Of a stretch of 64,000 bases of DNA, positions 1-12,790 are shown one piece after another. Each line of letters opens with the position of its first letter. Within the stretch, counting starts at the first letter, position 1. A program made the translations under genes and the position numbers. The notes under the pieces were generated by a model, which saw only the letters and a program-made list of their open reading frames with translations, was not told the DNA's origin and ran no database searches. This DNA comes from Sipunculus nudus (Eukaryota; Annelida; Sipuncula; Golfingiida; Sipunculidae): the NCBI GenBank assembly GCA_026874595.1, contig CM049314.1:77204300-77268299 (forward strand). Reading direction: 5' to 3'.

Positions 1-1764
1 TCTTTTCCCAAGCGTTGCAGCACAGTTTGATGGTTCTTTTAGTGGGATTAATTTCGAAGTCTTATCAGCTTAATCGACTTCGCCGGTCTCATGTGGGAGC
101 TACGGTCAAAATACACACAAGGCAATTAGAATAGACAATCAGTAAGGCACTAGGATACAATGAATACACTGTATTATTGGTACCAGTGCAATTTTAAAAC
201 ACCCACCTGCATCGAAATAAAACAAATACTCAAACTAGAGACAAAAAATACTAGTTAGAACAACGTACATGTACTACAATTATTTTTCAATTATGAACTG
301 GTACAGCGTGTAATTGATAGCCTAAGTTGTTTATACCAATCAGTCTTTTATTCGCCCGTAAAATATCAACCATTAATTGAATAAATAAAGTTAAGTGATG
401 TCTATATCTGCTTTGTGGTAAAGACAACGAGAACACGCCCCTTGGCTTTGGTAATAGGTAATCATCATTGAAGAAACAATATAATTTATTGTTTACTCAG
501 TGGAAACAAGATGGCGCTCTGGTGTGGCGTCGCAACGGCCAGTGGTTTGAAACTTTTGATGGTAGATGTCTAAATATATAAACTTCAGAGAAGTATGTAG
601 TGCATGATACAATAAGATGTATCATATAATAATATGTGATAACATTCTATTATAATAAGTTTTGCCTTGTTTTCTTCACTACGGCACGATAGCATCAGGA
701 AAGAATCACGTTTATTGGCTCAGTGTGAATATTATGAATTTACCGCATAAACACTCATGATTTTGTAACAAACCATATAATAATAAAAAAAAGAAAATAT
801 AATGAATAAAAAAGTTTAGAAGGAATGATTCATTGTTGGCTTTGGTTATCGGGTTATCGATGTCTCAATACCAATGTTGATGACATTTAAGCATTTAATG
901 ATACTTGATATACATGTATATGTATGTTTGTGTACATGTGTGAAGTACATTAACTAGGATCCTTCATTCAGAACCGAATACCTTTTTTAAAAAAATGTTT
1001 TCAAGAGATGTTCACTTCAAGTAACTGCATGGAGCAAAGTTATCCAGAAAAATTTCCCCAAGCCTTAGTTATTTTTATTACTTTGTTTAAAATATAGGGG
1101 TATTTGTAGAAGCGCCACAGTATGACTCTTCAAGTAGCTAGACGTCTAATGGTCGTTGTGGTTTCATGTAGCCTCGCCAGATGGCGGAACCTTAAGAAGG
1201 CCAATACTTCGCTTTTGATTCAGAGGTGTGAGGGAGATTTACAAGTTTGTAAAGACCGCAAAAAGTCTGAAGGGACAGTCCGCTTCGGCCAAGACATTCG
1301 ACAGTCGCACTATAATCTGTATACGCCCCCCCCCCTCCACCGGATGTTAAATTGTTCCTAACTACAGAGACACAATTTCTACTGGTCTACATAGAGTTGG
1401 GCCTACTTCGCGTCAGAGATGACAGTCACCAAAGATTGGTGATGTGTCTATTTGATCAAATTATTAAGATTAATACCTCAAAAAAATTTTGAGCAGAAAG
1501 GATAAATTTCATTCGAATTTGTTTGGAGATAATATGTTAACTCTTTGAATGAGACTAAGCAGGGCCTGCATGAGAAACATATCGAGGCGGTACAGAAGGT
1601 TTTCCGGCCTCCTCCTTTTTCTTCGTTATAATAAACATTCAGTTTAACGGATGTAATAAACTCTTTATTCGATTTAAATCCAAGGCTATACTTATTGAAG
1701 CAGTTTACTAAAGAATGGACTGTAACAGAGGTATACCTATTTTTCAATATTTAATGCTACGTAT
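1..1764. other. AT-rich sequence with no recognised gene
   Basis: Both strands are broken by frequent stops. The short open frames show no recognisable domain or sensible composition. An AAGATGGCG string, resembling a YY1-type core, lies near 508-518, but nothing else supports a promoter there. Confidence 0.5.
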
Positions 1765-1917
1765 TGTTACGGAACCTAATATCAACAGATCACGTATGCG
1801 TGACGAAAATAAACTTTCTCATAGAGATAAAAATCAGATTCTGTAACACTAGTGAGCGTGAAATGTCCAGGGGAATGAATAAAGAAGTCAGTGTTTTTTT
1901 TTAACAAATAACTATAA

Positions 1918-1923
1918 TTTATT
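1918..1923 (-). promoter_or_regulatory. Polyadenylation signal inside the LTR
   Basis: AATAAA on the minus strand (TTTATT as given), about 400 bases downstream of the TATA box. This fits an LTR R-region end, but the hexamer is common in AT-rich DNA. Confidence 0.35.
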
Positions 1924-2337
1924 CTTAAAACAACTGTAACATTACAATACACTAAATCAATACAATCACACAGTACAACAACAGTATAACAGCAAATCAG
2001 TATAATCACACAGCATAATAAACAAAGTGCACAGTACCTGGATACCACCACTGTCACAGCGACAAGTCCTTTTAAATGTATAAACCGGACGAACAGTTCA
2101 CACAAATCTTCTCAGAGAATAACAGTCCAATGTAATCACAAAATCATTCTACTGTAATCCAAAGTGAAATCCTGGCAGTGATCCGTTAGGCAAACTGAAG
2201 ACTATATAAAATCCGTCACAAATTTAGAAGAAAATCTATAATTGCCGCACTTATCGGAAAAGGTCCACAACTAACTTGCACGCTTCTATGTCCGCTAGAA
2301 TATTTCTCTCCTCTTCCCGGCTCTAAAACACAGCCCC

Positions 2338-2347
2338 TATTTATAGC
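2338..2347 (-). promoter_or_regulatory. TATA box inside the LTR
   Basis: On the minus strand the sequence reads CTATAAATAG followed by GGGGC, close to a consensus metazoan TATA box. Initiation would be expected about 25-30 bases further along the minus strand, near 2310. The equivalent stretch is deleted in the LTR at 14566-14906. Confidence 0.55.
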
Positions 2348-2620
2348 TTCTCATCTCAAGCCGAGAACTTTCCATTTCCCGAACAATCTAGAGAACATTA
2401 CATAAAACACAGTACACACGCGTTACAGGAAACATCTAGAACAAGAATGCTGTGTTTCTACATGTCAGGGTTCAAACGTGAGCCGGCCCGGCTCGGCCAG
2501 GCGAGAAAGCCCAAGACTAGCATGACCGCTGTTTACACGTCAGACCCCACGCGAGGGCCGGGCTATGCCATCATAGCAACAGACATTGCTAGGGATGCAC
2601 ACAAAGAGACATCTGTAACA

Positions 2621-5330
2621 GTGCATGTATTAAATATATACTTTATCCACATGCTAACTTAAATAAAAATCATATGGAGGTCTTAGCAGGACCCCTATAA
2701 CCCCTGGCTTAGGCAGGCAACCTGCTGTATGAGATTATTCACACTACAGTATGTGCTATTCATGCTATATGTGCTATCAACAACAAAACTATCACATAAC
2801 GAACAAACCAATTGAAAATTGAAAGAATAAAAAAATATTTACAGTAACAAAATAAGAGGTTAAAATATTTTAATAAATCGTCAGTAGCCGCCGCAGCCAA
2901 GTCGCGTGCATATACGCCAGCTTGTGACATACTTTGACGAGTGTTAGATTAGCAGTGGAAGCTGTATCCATGACGACTGTGATTCAGCATCCATACCTAA
3001 TCTTTCACAATAATAGGAAGCTATATTGGTTCCTGATAAGTTGATAATCGACAAGATTTATATATAGCATACATATCTTGGGAGCCTGGGATTTATAAAA
3101 AATTGAAAGCGACCAACCCCCAACAACCCACATACAAAAAAAAAAAACAACCAGATAAATAGGAAAAGAATGAAACAGGCCTCTTCACTGAATCGTTTTA
3201 TATTCGGCATGAATCAATAAATAGATTTGGTTCCTTGAATAGTTAAATTTAAGAACACTTTGCAAAAGCAACTTACCTACATTTAATACCTGATTTAGAC
3301 TTGAAACAGGGTAAACTTCCGGAAGGAAAGTTTACGCTTTTCATAGGCATCTAGACCATGTAGAATGAATGCAAATAAATTTGATTTTGGTTATTTTTCC
3401 ATGTACGGATCAGTTGTACCCAATATAAAAATTGTCATTATGTTATATACCGTGACTGTTGTGCCCCAATAGTCAGTATATTCTACATTTCCATGCATTC
3501 AAATGGGTCTTAAGGGTTCCTGGCCCATCTTGGACTATTTCGACAGGTCAAAACATATATAAACTAGCTAATGCTATTTAAGACAAATGAGATACTTAAA
3601 TTTGAAACTTCATTGTCAAGCCTGTTCCTTTGCCCTTGAAAACTCCAGGGTCCGAGTCCCGTCCAATCACTTCCGATTTTAAAATATATAAATATAAGTT
3701 AACAACAAAGAAAAAAAATACAGTTCCTACCATACAAGCATTTAGCCGGGCTCCTTTGAGTCGTGGTGATGACAGCTTTATAAATGCAAGTTAACATAAA
3801 AGCAAAAGAGATTTTCTGGTGTTCATTACATAGAAAACTTCAGACGGGCCTGGGCCCCTTTGGTCACTCAGTATTAGAAACTCTTTTTTTTCACTTCGTA
3901 AAACACCATTTTGAGCTCATTGGAAATTCCTGGGAAAAATAAAATCAAGAGAGACTTCTACATTTTAAAATATTTCGTTGGACCCTATAGGAAATTCTTG
4001 GCTGGTACTGGTCCCTTAATTAAGTCACCTCAATTATGATTATAAACTCCATATACATGTTTCTCAATGTTTCAATGCGTATTTCTGTCGCCCTATATCG
4101 GACGCTTGCTGGGTCTCCTTACTAAAATTTATGTAAGCTAAAATAAAAACCAATGAGACTTGTACATATTCAAACATATTTTTCTACTCTATAGGAAATT
4201 CCTGGTTGATCGTGCACCCCTTGGGCCCGTCAAGGCCCGGTCACGGTGTACCTGCTGACTTCACCGCCCATAGGGCCTGCTTTAAATCAGACAAATACCG
4301 GTGGAGACTGAATAAGAGACACTGACGTTACCTGAAACATTCACAGAACCGGTTTAAACGGGCCCAATCACCTAAAAAAACATGTTGCATTAACACGAAA
4401 AATAGCTTCTTCCCTTTACAATACAGTTTTAACTGTCAAAATATTTCCCTGAAACCGTTTGCTTAAGTACTCTGTAAACGAGTATAATAAACAATGGACC
4501 GGGCGCGACCAAAGATGTCAACATAAACAGAGCGCGCGAGACTCTATACAACACCTGCCCATCATGAGGTGCCCTGACTGACTTGGTCCCAAAATGTATT
4601 ATATGTTCCCGCTGGCTGAAACTGCGTGTGTTGCGGTTCACAATCGGATCTCCGGTCACGCGGCCTTGTTAGGTAAACAGACACACGTGGACTGTGTTTA
4701 CAAACACGCAGAGCCAATAACAAGGTGTAAAAAGCCGTACGCGAAGTACTGAGACTGTGTGGTGGGATGGTATTGCTGGGAAACTTTGCATAAAGCAAAA
4801 CTGAACGTGTAAAAAGAATTAGCAAATATTGCTCCTGTTGATGTCCCTTTTATGGCTATCCGCCAGGACTGTCATGCTCAATGACCTATGCATGAGCAGC
4901 TTCCAAGGAGGATTTTGCGTGGTCCGCCATAGCTATGAGAGGGTGTCATCCTATACTTTTACACGATCGAAACAGTTAAAATTATGCCCTAGCCTTTCAA
5001 ATACAACTTAGTGAGCTTATTTGCAAACTGTTTAGGCACGCCCTGACAATTTAAAAAATCAGGTGCCCCCTAAGAATTTATTGAACAAATTTAAGGAAAG
5101 GGCGGGGGAACAAATTAAAGGAAAGGGCAGGGGGGGGGGGCTGCCTATTGCGCCCCCTCTAAACACGCCAATGATTTATCCTCGACGGCCCATTGCTTAA
5201 ATTAAAAAAAATAAGAGAAAATTGATAAATGACCTTATAATAATAAAAAAAGGATTATCAGTTGCCAATAGCTAATGAAATATTTTATAAATAGGTTGAA
5301 CCTCAACAAAAATAAGCCAAGTATAATTTA
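2621..5330. other. No recognised gene; mixed AT-rich sequence
   Basis: No coding signal was recognised. A tRNA B-box-like string (GGGTCCGAGTCCCGT, near 3650-3664) may be the tail of a decayed tRNA-derived SINE but has no matching A box. A relatively GC-rich patch at 4430-4790 and a G-rich run at 5100-5145 are visible. The latter sits in an AGGGGGCGC-type context often seen in degenerate invertebrate DNA transposons. Confidence 0.4.
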
Positions 5331-6400
5331 GGAAAACTTTAAAACTGCACGTACATATATAATCACTCTAAGGACAACGAAAAAATGAAGCCTAAAGGTC
5401 AAACCTTATCCGTCGTTGTTGGCCAAGGACAAGGGTCATCTGGAGCAAATATCTTTGTGTCGATATCGAGTTCGGTTTATGAGTCGATATCGAGTTTTTA
5501 GATTGCTCAATTCTAGATTGAGTCAATAGTAAGTTTGTGAATAGATATCGAGTTTTGGAGAAGATATGGAGTTTTTTAGTAAAAAAAAGCAAGGTTTATT
5601 TTAGGAAACCTATGCAACTCCATAAACTTATAGATAATCATTCCAAGGACAGCGTATAATGGAGCCTAAAAAGGTCAAGGCTAAAACGACCCTGATCGCC
5701 AAGGACAAGAGTCATCTGAAGCAAAGTTCTTGTGCGATATTGAATTTTTGAGTCGAAATCGTGTTTTTGACTCGATATCGAGTTTGTGTATCGAGTTTGT
5801 GAGTCGATATCGAGTTTGTGATTCGAAATTTTGGATCGATATGGATTTCTTTAGTTGATATCAAGTTTTTGAGTCGATAGTAAGTTTTTGAGTTGATATC
5901 GATTTTGTTAGTCGATATCGAGTTTACTAGTCAATATCGAGATTTTGAGTCGATATAAATTTTTTAGTCGATATCGACTTTTTTAAGTAGATATCAGGTT
6001 TTTCAGACAATATCGAGTTTTGAGTTGATATTGATTTTTGAGTCAATAGAAAGTTTGTAAATAGATTTTTTAGCCGATAATGAATTTTGAGTTGAAAAAA
6101 TTAGCCATGTATATTCAAGGAAACCTTTGGAACAAAATTATAGAAAATCAGTCCAAGGACAGCGTATTGTGAAGCTTAAAGGTCAAGGCTAACACGCCGG
6201 TGATCGCCAAGGACAAGAGTCATCAGAGGCAAAAATCTTTGTGTTGATATCGAGGTTTTGAGTCGATATGGAGTTTTGAGTCGATGGTAGGTTTTTTAGT
6301 TATACCGTGGTTTTGGTTCGAATTTATGAGTCAATATCGTTGTTCTGAGTAAAAATCGAGTTTTGGAGACGATATTGATTTTTTGAGTCTACAGTGAGTT
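5331..6400. repeat. Higher-order minisatellite with TCGATATCGA cores
   Basis: Three related spacers of about 130 bp (approximately 5331-5455, 5600-5735 and 6112-6243) share blocks such as CCAAGGACA, GGTCAAGGCTAA and CGCCAAGGACAAGAGTCATC. Each is followed by a degenerate tandem array of 15-20 bp units of the form GAGTCGATATCGAGTTTT (5456-5575, 5736-6090, 6244-6400). The unit centre TCGATATCGA is a perfect 10-bp palindrome. The arrangement is therefore a composite of spacer plus short-unit array, repeated three times. Open frames across it are accidental. Confidence 0.8.
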
Positions 6401-8190
6401 TGTAAGTTTTTGTTGACTCTGTCAATAAATCAAAGAATAATATCAGATGAACATAAAAGAAGACATTTTGCTCTGCTGAAAAAAAATAATTTCTGTAAAT
6501 TTGAGGATACATTTCTAAATTCTTAAGCTGTGTTAATGCTCTCTCCCATTTTCATTGGCAATAATTTTACATTATATTGTCAATGAATAAAATTATGAAA
6601 AATATAATCAATGCAAAAATATAACAGGATATTTGCAAACTCATTCCGGGTTTGTCATATGTTATATAGATTTCATATGAGCAATCATATACTTATTTAC
6701 ATGGTTTAAACAAAACTGTATTTTTTAATACAAATCCTAAAGCACAAATCCATAATTACAACTGCACATTACCATTCACATCTGCACCGATAGGGGTCAA
6801 ATGCCGGTTAAAGTATACCCTTGGTACAAGAAGCAACTGTTGGGATGCCTGTTTTTGACCAGATAAACAAGCCCACCTTCTCAATATCACGCACCATTTC
6901 CATTTAACAGCTTGTTTCTAAATGTAGCGGAGTGGACATTGTGATTTCCCAGGGTTTCGCCTTCGAGCGCGCTATTAACCTCACAGTGACTGTCTTGAAT
7001 GACGTCGCGGGTAAATAACCTCCAGTCCACAGGGAGTGCTAAGTCTGACGGGCCACCGGTCGCATGGCTTCCTTCACAGCGTCATGGACTTCGCTCAGGC
7101 AAGCATCAACACGCATCCTTAGTGCACCCGGTCACCTTAAGCAGCGTTAAAACGTAAGACATGTTTTCGAAAGTGTGTTGGTCTATTTACCCCACCAACT
7201 TTAGCTTCAGGAGTGGGGCTCTTGAGACCTGGGAGGTTATATCAAATTTAGCAGCTTGCCATAATTAAGTTGTTAATGTGCGATATATTTTGATTTGCTT
7301 TGTACATCCGTTAGTTAGAACTAATAAAGATTTCTGTCTCTCTATTTCTTTTATAAAATTTGAAATTAATGCCAAACATTTCAGAGGTAAGGATGCACAT
7401 ATAACGCCTGAATAATCTGGACATAAATAAAGTAAGGGCAATGGCAATCTCCCCCTCGAAAGAAGCCAAAACCTAGCTCCCTTCAGCGAACAACCGTCGT
7501 AAGACGTATAATAGTTTACGTTTTATTCGTCTGCCCACAAGCGGAGTGGTATTACAACGTGATAAATTCGCTCACTCTTTAAAATTGAAGGTTTGAAAAC
7601 ATAGGAGGGACAATCTTACATTATAATTTTGGAGCAAAGCTTTAAGGATTGTATTTAGATTTCGACTGCAAAATATAAGTTATTAAAGAAAATGCCTTTT
7701 ACCTCCGTTATCTATATTTTCGTCCAGTCAGTATAGCATTAGTAGTGATAGCGTCTGTAGCGACATTGTTTAAGGTAATATTCTCACATTGTTAGAGCTA
7801 AAGTGAATTAAAATTGAGTCATTATACGTATTAAGCAGACCATAACAGAACTCAATCTAAGGCGAGATACCCCTCTCGGATTCCTTGAAAAATCGGTCAT
7901 CTAGACATGCAAGGGAAATATGCGATCATAGAAATAAGAAAAAAAAAACACACTTAGATAATTTAAATCATGATCGGTAAATAACAGAATATAAAATAAA
8001 ACTGCAATAAGCCCTGCCAGTTGTTAACTGGATTGCACTATTAGCCGGCGCTCCTGAGAAAATGATGAGTAGGTAGAAAAAGGAGAATATCAAAATACTG
8101 GGGAACTTTCGAACCAAGAATACAGTTAAGGATAACATTGATAGGACTCTCATTTGCACTGATAAATAGAAACATATTTTTTTTCAAATT
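6401..8190. other. No recognised gene
   Basis: No open frame here has recognisable domains. The 6780-7220 part is less AT-rich than its surroundings but lacks any coding or RNA signature I can support. Confidence 0.4.
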
Positions 8191-8192
8191 GT

Positions 8193-8193
<1 letters not shown>

Positions 8194-8224
<31 letters not shown>

Positions 8225-8562
8225 TATATATATATACTACCAAATGAGTCTATATAGTTTTAAATGTGCTTGTATTGTTTATATGATTTACAACATTGCC
8301 CTAGAACCATGACCCTTTTGATAATCAGCTTATCAATTGAATATACCATCCTAGTAAAATTTTGGGATATAAATACACGCGGGCACATCACTGACCTAAA
8401 ATTAATTTATAAAACATATATTTAATATTTAATATAGCTTGCCGTATATCGTACAGTAAACATCGAAAAAAAAATTCACCTTAGTACCTAATATTACACA
8501 AGATCAAAGTAATATAGGTGTGATATCGGAAAAAATGTGTGCTTAGTAAAATAGTATAAAAG

Positions 8563-8619
<57 letters not shown>

Positions 8620-10057
8620 TGTTTATTTTTTATGCAACGTGGATTAAATGTTAACCACTGCATAATTATGGAATAATTCCTTGTGTGAAATGATTGTCAG
8701 GACCGTACAGTATGGTCGAAGTGATTGCCTGGTTAGGAACGGCTTTGGAATTAATTTAGTGAAAAGGAAAGTGCATATGTGAATTGTATTTTATAACGGC
8801 CATTACTGCAACGTAGACATTAGAGAAGTTTATAAGAGCTGTTGGTCTGTATATTTCTAATTCAAGGATCATCTCTGTAGAGAAATTTAATTTAACTTAC
8901 ATTTCCAGTTAGTTCTTTAATTCTACAGTATATCATTCATCATGCTTAAATTCCTTTAACAATTGTTAAAGGAAGCTTAAATAAATAACAGTAATATAAA
9001 AACATTTGAAATTTTTATGTACACTCCCATTAATTCTGTATTGGGAGCAGCAGCTTTTATATCACTAAAGTGTTCTTCGCAGAAGGGTGTATCGAGGTTG
9101 GCTTTCCTTTTAAGTATTAATCTTAGGAGATGTTTAGGATTAAGGTTCTATGTGTCCTGAGTATAAACATCACTCAAACCTTTTTTTCACCAAACGTCCT
9201 TTTGAAGTGAAAACATAATATCTTATTTTAAATGAGTCCATCTTTATTCTTAGCGAGTTCGCTCGCAGTAAAATATCTTCATAAATCTCCTTCCACTTGA
9301 AGTGTACCTTGAAAGAATTCTTGAGCGGTCTTTCACTAAGCAGCTTGCAATGTACACTCTCTACAGCGTATACTGGCCTTAGTTATCCTATAATGTTGAG
9401 TGCGTCCTGTTCATAGGCTTTATTGGAAGGCAAATATTTCCTATAAGCAAAACACTGGTTCGATCCACAAAACAGCCTTACCAGTTATTTCGGGTATTAT
9501 GAGAAGGTCGCACGTGATGTTGCCAAAATCATCGGAGCAATTCAAATCCAGCGTTAAAGTAAATATACAAAACGGTCACAATTGTTCACATGCCGTATTA
9601 AAAGGTTTATCGCCTTTATATACTAGCCTTTATTTGACTGGTCAAATTCTCGATGGCGTTCTGGCACCGCCACTGATCAGAACAAACAGGAATCAGTTGA
9701 CTCCCTACAGAAGTCACTTGATGGTAAACTGACTTGGCAATAGTTCATGAAATAGCGTGCATGGCGAGTTGATAGAGGAAGATGTCTCGCTAAGCTTAGC
9801 GCCGAGCCTTGCTTATAAGATTATGGAACGTATGAGCTGCTGAAAGAAAAAACAAAATAAAACACTAAATCAAGCGACCTTGTTTTGGGTTTACATCCTT
9901 AAGTCCCCTGTGTTTACTTTCTTCTGCCAATTTTTCTTTTAAGCTAGATCTCAATATATGTCAATCTTTCAAAAGTAGAAATTTGGGAACAGTTTCAGGC
10001 CATGGTCACAGATTTGTACCTAGAATATATTTCTGATCATACTCCCAAGGTCGTACA
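8194..10057. repeat. Direct segment copy A, flanking the Gypsy remnant
   Basis: After an interrupted (TA)n tract (8194-8236) the sequence from CTACCAAATGAGT to CCAAGGTCGTACAT matches 14907-16552 in the same orientation. Shared blocks include GGGTGTATCGAGGTTGGC, CCAAACGTCCTTTTGAAGTG and GTCTCGCTAAGCTTAGCGCC; by eye about 90% of bases match in such blocks. Copy A carries roughly 190 bp not present in B, including a second (TA)n tract (8565-8617). It ends exactly where Gypsy RT sequence begins. No coding capacity was recognised in it. Confidence 0.85.
8565..8617. repeat. (TA)n microsatellite
   Basis: Uninterrupted TA dinucleotides lie within copy A. They are absent at the matching point of copy B, so they were gained or lost after the duplication. 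Confidence 0.95.
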
Positions 10058-10800
10058 TTTCAGCTACAGCAGAAAAAAATGGACAAAACTTCCTGTAGTA
10101 TCCAACAATACCAAGAAAACGCATTATTTGCTTTTTGTTCTCTGGTCTAGGAAACGCAGAAATAGCACTTATTTTAGCATCAATAGGTTTTACTTGACCC
10201 TGCCCTACAATATGACCCAAAAATGTTACTGGAGCATGACAAAACTCAGATTTTACCAAGTTGACGGTCAGACGTGCTTCACTTAGTCTTTCGAAGAGGT
10301 CGCGAAGAATTTGCAGCTGTTACTCCCTAGGTGTCGCTGTACACGATAAGGTCATCAATATATGCGTCGCAGCCCTGAATGTCCTTGACAACCATTTGGA
10401 TGAGGCGCTCTAACGTGGCTGGCCAGTTCTCCATGCCAAACGTCATAACTTTATGCTGGTACAGTCCTTGCGGCGTCACAAATGCGGACACTTCTTTCGC
10501 TCGTTCTGTCAGCGGAATTTGCTAGAATACTTTTAACAAGTCAAACTTGGAGACATATCTGGAGCTACCGACTCTATCAATGCAATCATCGATCCTCGGA
10601 ATCAGGAACGTGTCAGTCTTGGTGACAGAGTTCAGCTTTCGATAATCGGTGCACATACGGTAACTTCCATCAGATTTTGGCACCAGAATACATGGTGAAC
10701 TCCAGTTACTGTTACTAGGTTCAATAAAATCATTGTCCAGCAAATAAATCTCATCCTGTAGACACTTTTTTCTTTTCTGGATTCAGTCTACCAGGATGGT
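10057..10800 (-). pseudogene. Gypsy reverse transcriptase (broken)
   Basis: RT copies element RNA into DNA. On the minus strand the N-terminal part (10743-10522) shows LLDNDFIEPSNSNWSSPC, then LVPKSDGSYRMCTDYRKLN and RYVSKFDLLK, the usual Gypsy RT blocks. The catalytic YIDD box is at 10351-10362, and the thumb/connection region follows (FLGHIVGQGQ, then FLGIVGYYRKFCPFFSAVAE). Two in-frame TAG codons interrupt it, at 10519-10521 and near 10331; both sit where the family usually has Trp, consistent with TGG to TAG changes. The frame breaks at about 10783 relative to the upstream integrase. The sequence ends at 10057 just past FSAVAE, so RNase H is absent. Confidence 0.88.
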
Positions 10801-12180
10801 GCTTGACTGCGCTTGCTCCGCCAATATCGACGTCATGGCACAATATGTTAGTTCGCGCTGGAATGTCACTAAACAAATGTTCATAATTCGCAGCAGGTTC
10901 TTGAGGTCTTGTTGTTGTTGTGCGGTAAGGTGTGACAGTTTGTCATCCAGGTTGTTAAGCACGTCTGACGTCTTTAGTGGTACTGTACCACACTGAATGT
11001 TTACATTACACTTACAATCAGTATTCACTTTAACTGGGTCAGGGTCAGTTTTTACACAATTAACAGCAGTAACATTTTGTACAACATCTGATGTGCTATT
11101 TCTATCACAATATGGTTTCAATAGGTTAACGTGGCACAGTTGTTTCTTCCTACGTCTATCTGGTGTCAACAGCATATAATTTAAATCACTGACTTTCTTG
11201 TCAACAATGTAAGGACCAAAATACCTAGCTTGCAGAGGTCTGCCAGGGATGAGAAGTAAGGCAACGACCTTTTCACCAAGCTCAAACGTCCTACTTACAG
11301 TGTGCTTGTCATACTTTGATTTCATTTTACTTTGTGGTGATTCTAGATTTGACTTTGCAATCTTACAAGCATTGTGTAGTTTAGTGCGAATGCCTGAGAC
11401 ATACTGCAGTAAACTAAGAGAAACAGGATTTTCACACAAGAGATTTTCTTTAAGCAGTTTCAATGGTCGCGAACTGAATGTCCAAAAACTAGTTCAAAGT
11501 GACTGAAACCCTAGGACTCTTGAAAGGATTCTCTGACAGCAAACATCAATAGGTGGATTCCTTCATCCCAGGAGTTTTGTGTGTCATACCAATTGGTCAT
11601 AATCATGATTTTTAATGTCTGGTGAAAACGTTCGAGGGCGCCCTGACTTTCAGGATGGTATGGCGAAGAGCTGTACTGTTTTATACCTAGCTCAAGCATA
11701 ACTTGGTGCAATAAGCCAGACATAAAATAAGACCCTTGGTCAGACTGGACGGATTTTGGTAATGCAAAAGTTGTAAAACACTTGATCAGAGCTTTGACAA
11801 CACTTTTGGCATTAAATTTGCGCAATGGTATTGCCTCAGGGAACCTGTTTTGGGCAATGGTCCGACAACAATAATTTAACTAAAAGGATCCTCGAAAGCA
11901 GATGGGGCCTAGGTGGGGCCTAAGGAGGATTCTGATGGGGCTTGCCTACCATCTGGCATGTATGGCATGATTTTCAATATTGTACAACATCTTTCCTGAA
12001 GTTAGGCCAATAGAAGTGATTTCTGATAAGTTGTATATATACCTAAATTGTCAGACAATAGAGCCTCATGTGCCATGCTTAGAATTTCATTGCAAAAGTT
12101 TTTGGGCATTACTATTTGATGTTTGATGGCCCACTCATAAACAGCACATGCATCAGGTGATCGCCATTTACACATAAGCA
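10783..12180 (-). pseudogene. Gypsy integrase (broken), located upstream of RT
   Basis: Integrase inserts element cDNA into host DNA. The N-terminal zinc-binding region is recognisable (AHEALLSDNLGIYTTYQK, then a CX2C pair in KSCHTC). The second His of the HHCC set reads Asn, and a TGA interrupts the frame just before the CX2C pair. The core shows QSDQGSYFMSG (second catalytic Asp) and YHPESQGALERFHQTLK (catalytic Glu) at 11825-11511. Near 11860-11885 the VGPLPKT block has lost the preceding Asp-Cys codons, and sequence between it and FPEAIPLR is missing, so the first catalytic Asp is gone. After a frameshift near 11470, the C-terminal part (11463-10783) has RPLQARYFGPY and HVNLLKPY, then runs directly toward RT. 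Confidence 0.87.
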
Positions 12181-12439
12181 CTCCATTTTTAACATAGAAA
12201 CATACTGGGTACTGTGACAGTAGACTGTTCATCTTTAGAAACTGCCCTGGGAAACAAACGCGAAATATCAGGGTACTTATGCTGTTCCGCAATAAGTTTT
12301 GACCTCGAAAATGCTGTATCCCGTACATGCGAGTCATTAGACGAGTCACTAGTGACTCCAAGAGTGTTATTATCTGGACCATTATCCTCATGTATGTTTT
12401 TCTTGGCCATAGATCTAGTTACAGCACATGAAGGATACA

Positions 12440-12790
12440 AACCAGGAATTTCCTGAATTTCCGGATCAGTGTCCTGATCAAATGTCGGCTTTTCTGTCAC
12501 TATTGGCACAGGCTGTACTTTGTCACCTGCAACATCATTGCCAAGTAGCAACTGAATTCCTTTAAAGGGTAAAGTAGTTCTAATGCCAACAGTAATATTC
12601 CCAGAAATCAAACCTCACTTTAAATGTATACTGTGAAGCGGACCTGAAGTGTACTTGTCTGAAAACATACCATTAACAAGTGCATGTGCCCAGTAAAGAC
12701 CTATTAGAAAATAGCAGTATTTGCTAGCATGAGAGTCTGGCCTGAACCAGTGGCCTTCAAACCCTAATAGGGGTAGAGTCCGAAAAATCA
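12440..12790 (-). pseudogene. Gypsy aspartic protease (broken)
   Basis: The retroelement protease releases Gag and Pol products. The C-terminal part is clear on the minus strand: ISGNITVGIRTTLPFKGIQ followed by LLLGNDVAGDKV at 12611-12490. Upstream, the PLHSIHLK block (about 12640-12615) belongs to the same domain and is separated by a stop. The expected active-site D-T/S-G triad appears in another frame as A-T-G-S-G-Q-T (12746-12754 for ATG), so the catalytic Asp seems to be Ala. A frameshift separates it from the rest. The assignment rests on position and the GND block. The active-site reading is less certain because the flanking frame is damaged. Confidence 0.7.

Larger units (their letters stand above)
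1765..2620 (-). repeat. Isolated Gypsy-type LTR (same family as the 14.6-kb LTR)
   Basis: The segment is bounded by short inverted termini: TGTTACGGAACC at the low end and CATCTGTAACA at the high end, giving the TG...CA ends typical of LTRs. Its low end (from 1770) and its 2370-2530 part match 14566-14640 and 14640-14795 in the same orientation, with the latter beside a minus-strand gag remnant, so transcription is on the minus strand. A TATA box and a polyadenylation signal lie at plausible positions. Flanks CGTAT (before) and GTGCA (after) do not form an obvious target-site duplication. It could therefore be an old solo LTR with mutated flanks. Alternatively it could be the far LTR of the 10-14.9 kb element after later rearrangement; I cannot decide between these. 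Confidence 0.72.

Noticed and set aside
1756-2629. Target-site duplication around the isolated LTR
   Set aside because: Flanks CGTAT and GTGCA do not match; only GTAT can be found a few bases further out, which is weak evidence.
5331-6400. CRISPR-like array
   Set aside because: Repeat units are short, degenerate and contiguous, with no unique spacers of uniform length, in a eukaryotic context; it is a minisatellite.
8481-8663. Frames with Ile-Tyr repeats (also at 17442, 45006, 46856, 48714, 51662 and 63782)
   Set aside because: Translations of (TA)n microsatellites.
9400-9732. 110-codon plus-strand frame
   Set aside because: Lies within duplicated segment copy A, is disrupted in copy B, and has no recognisable domain.
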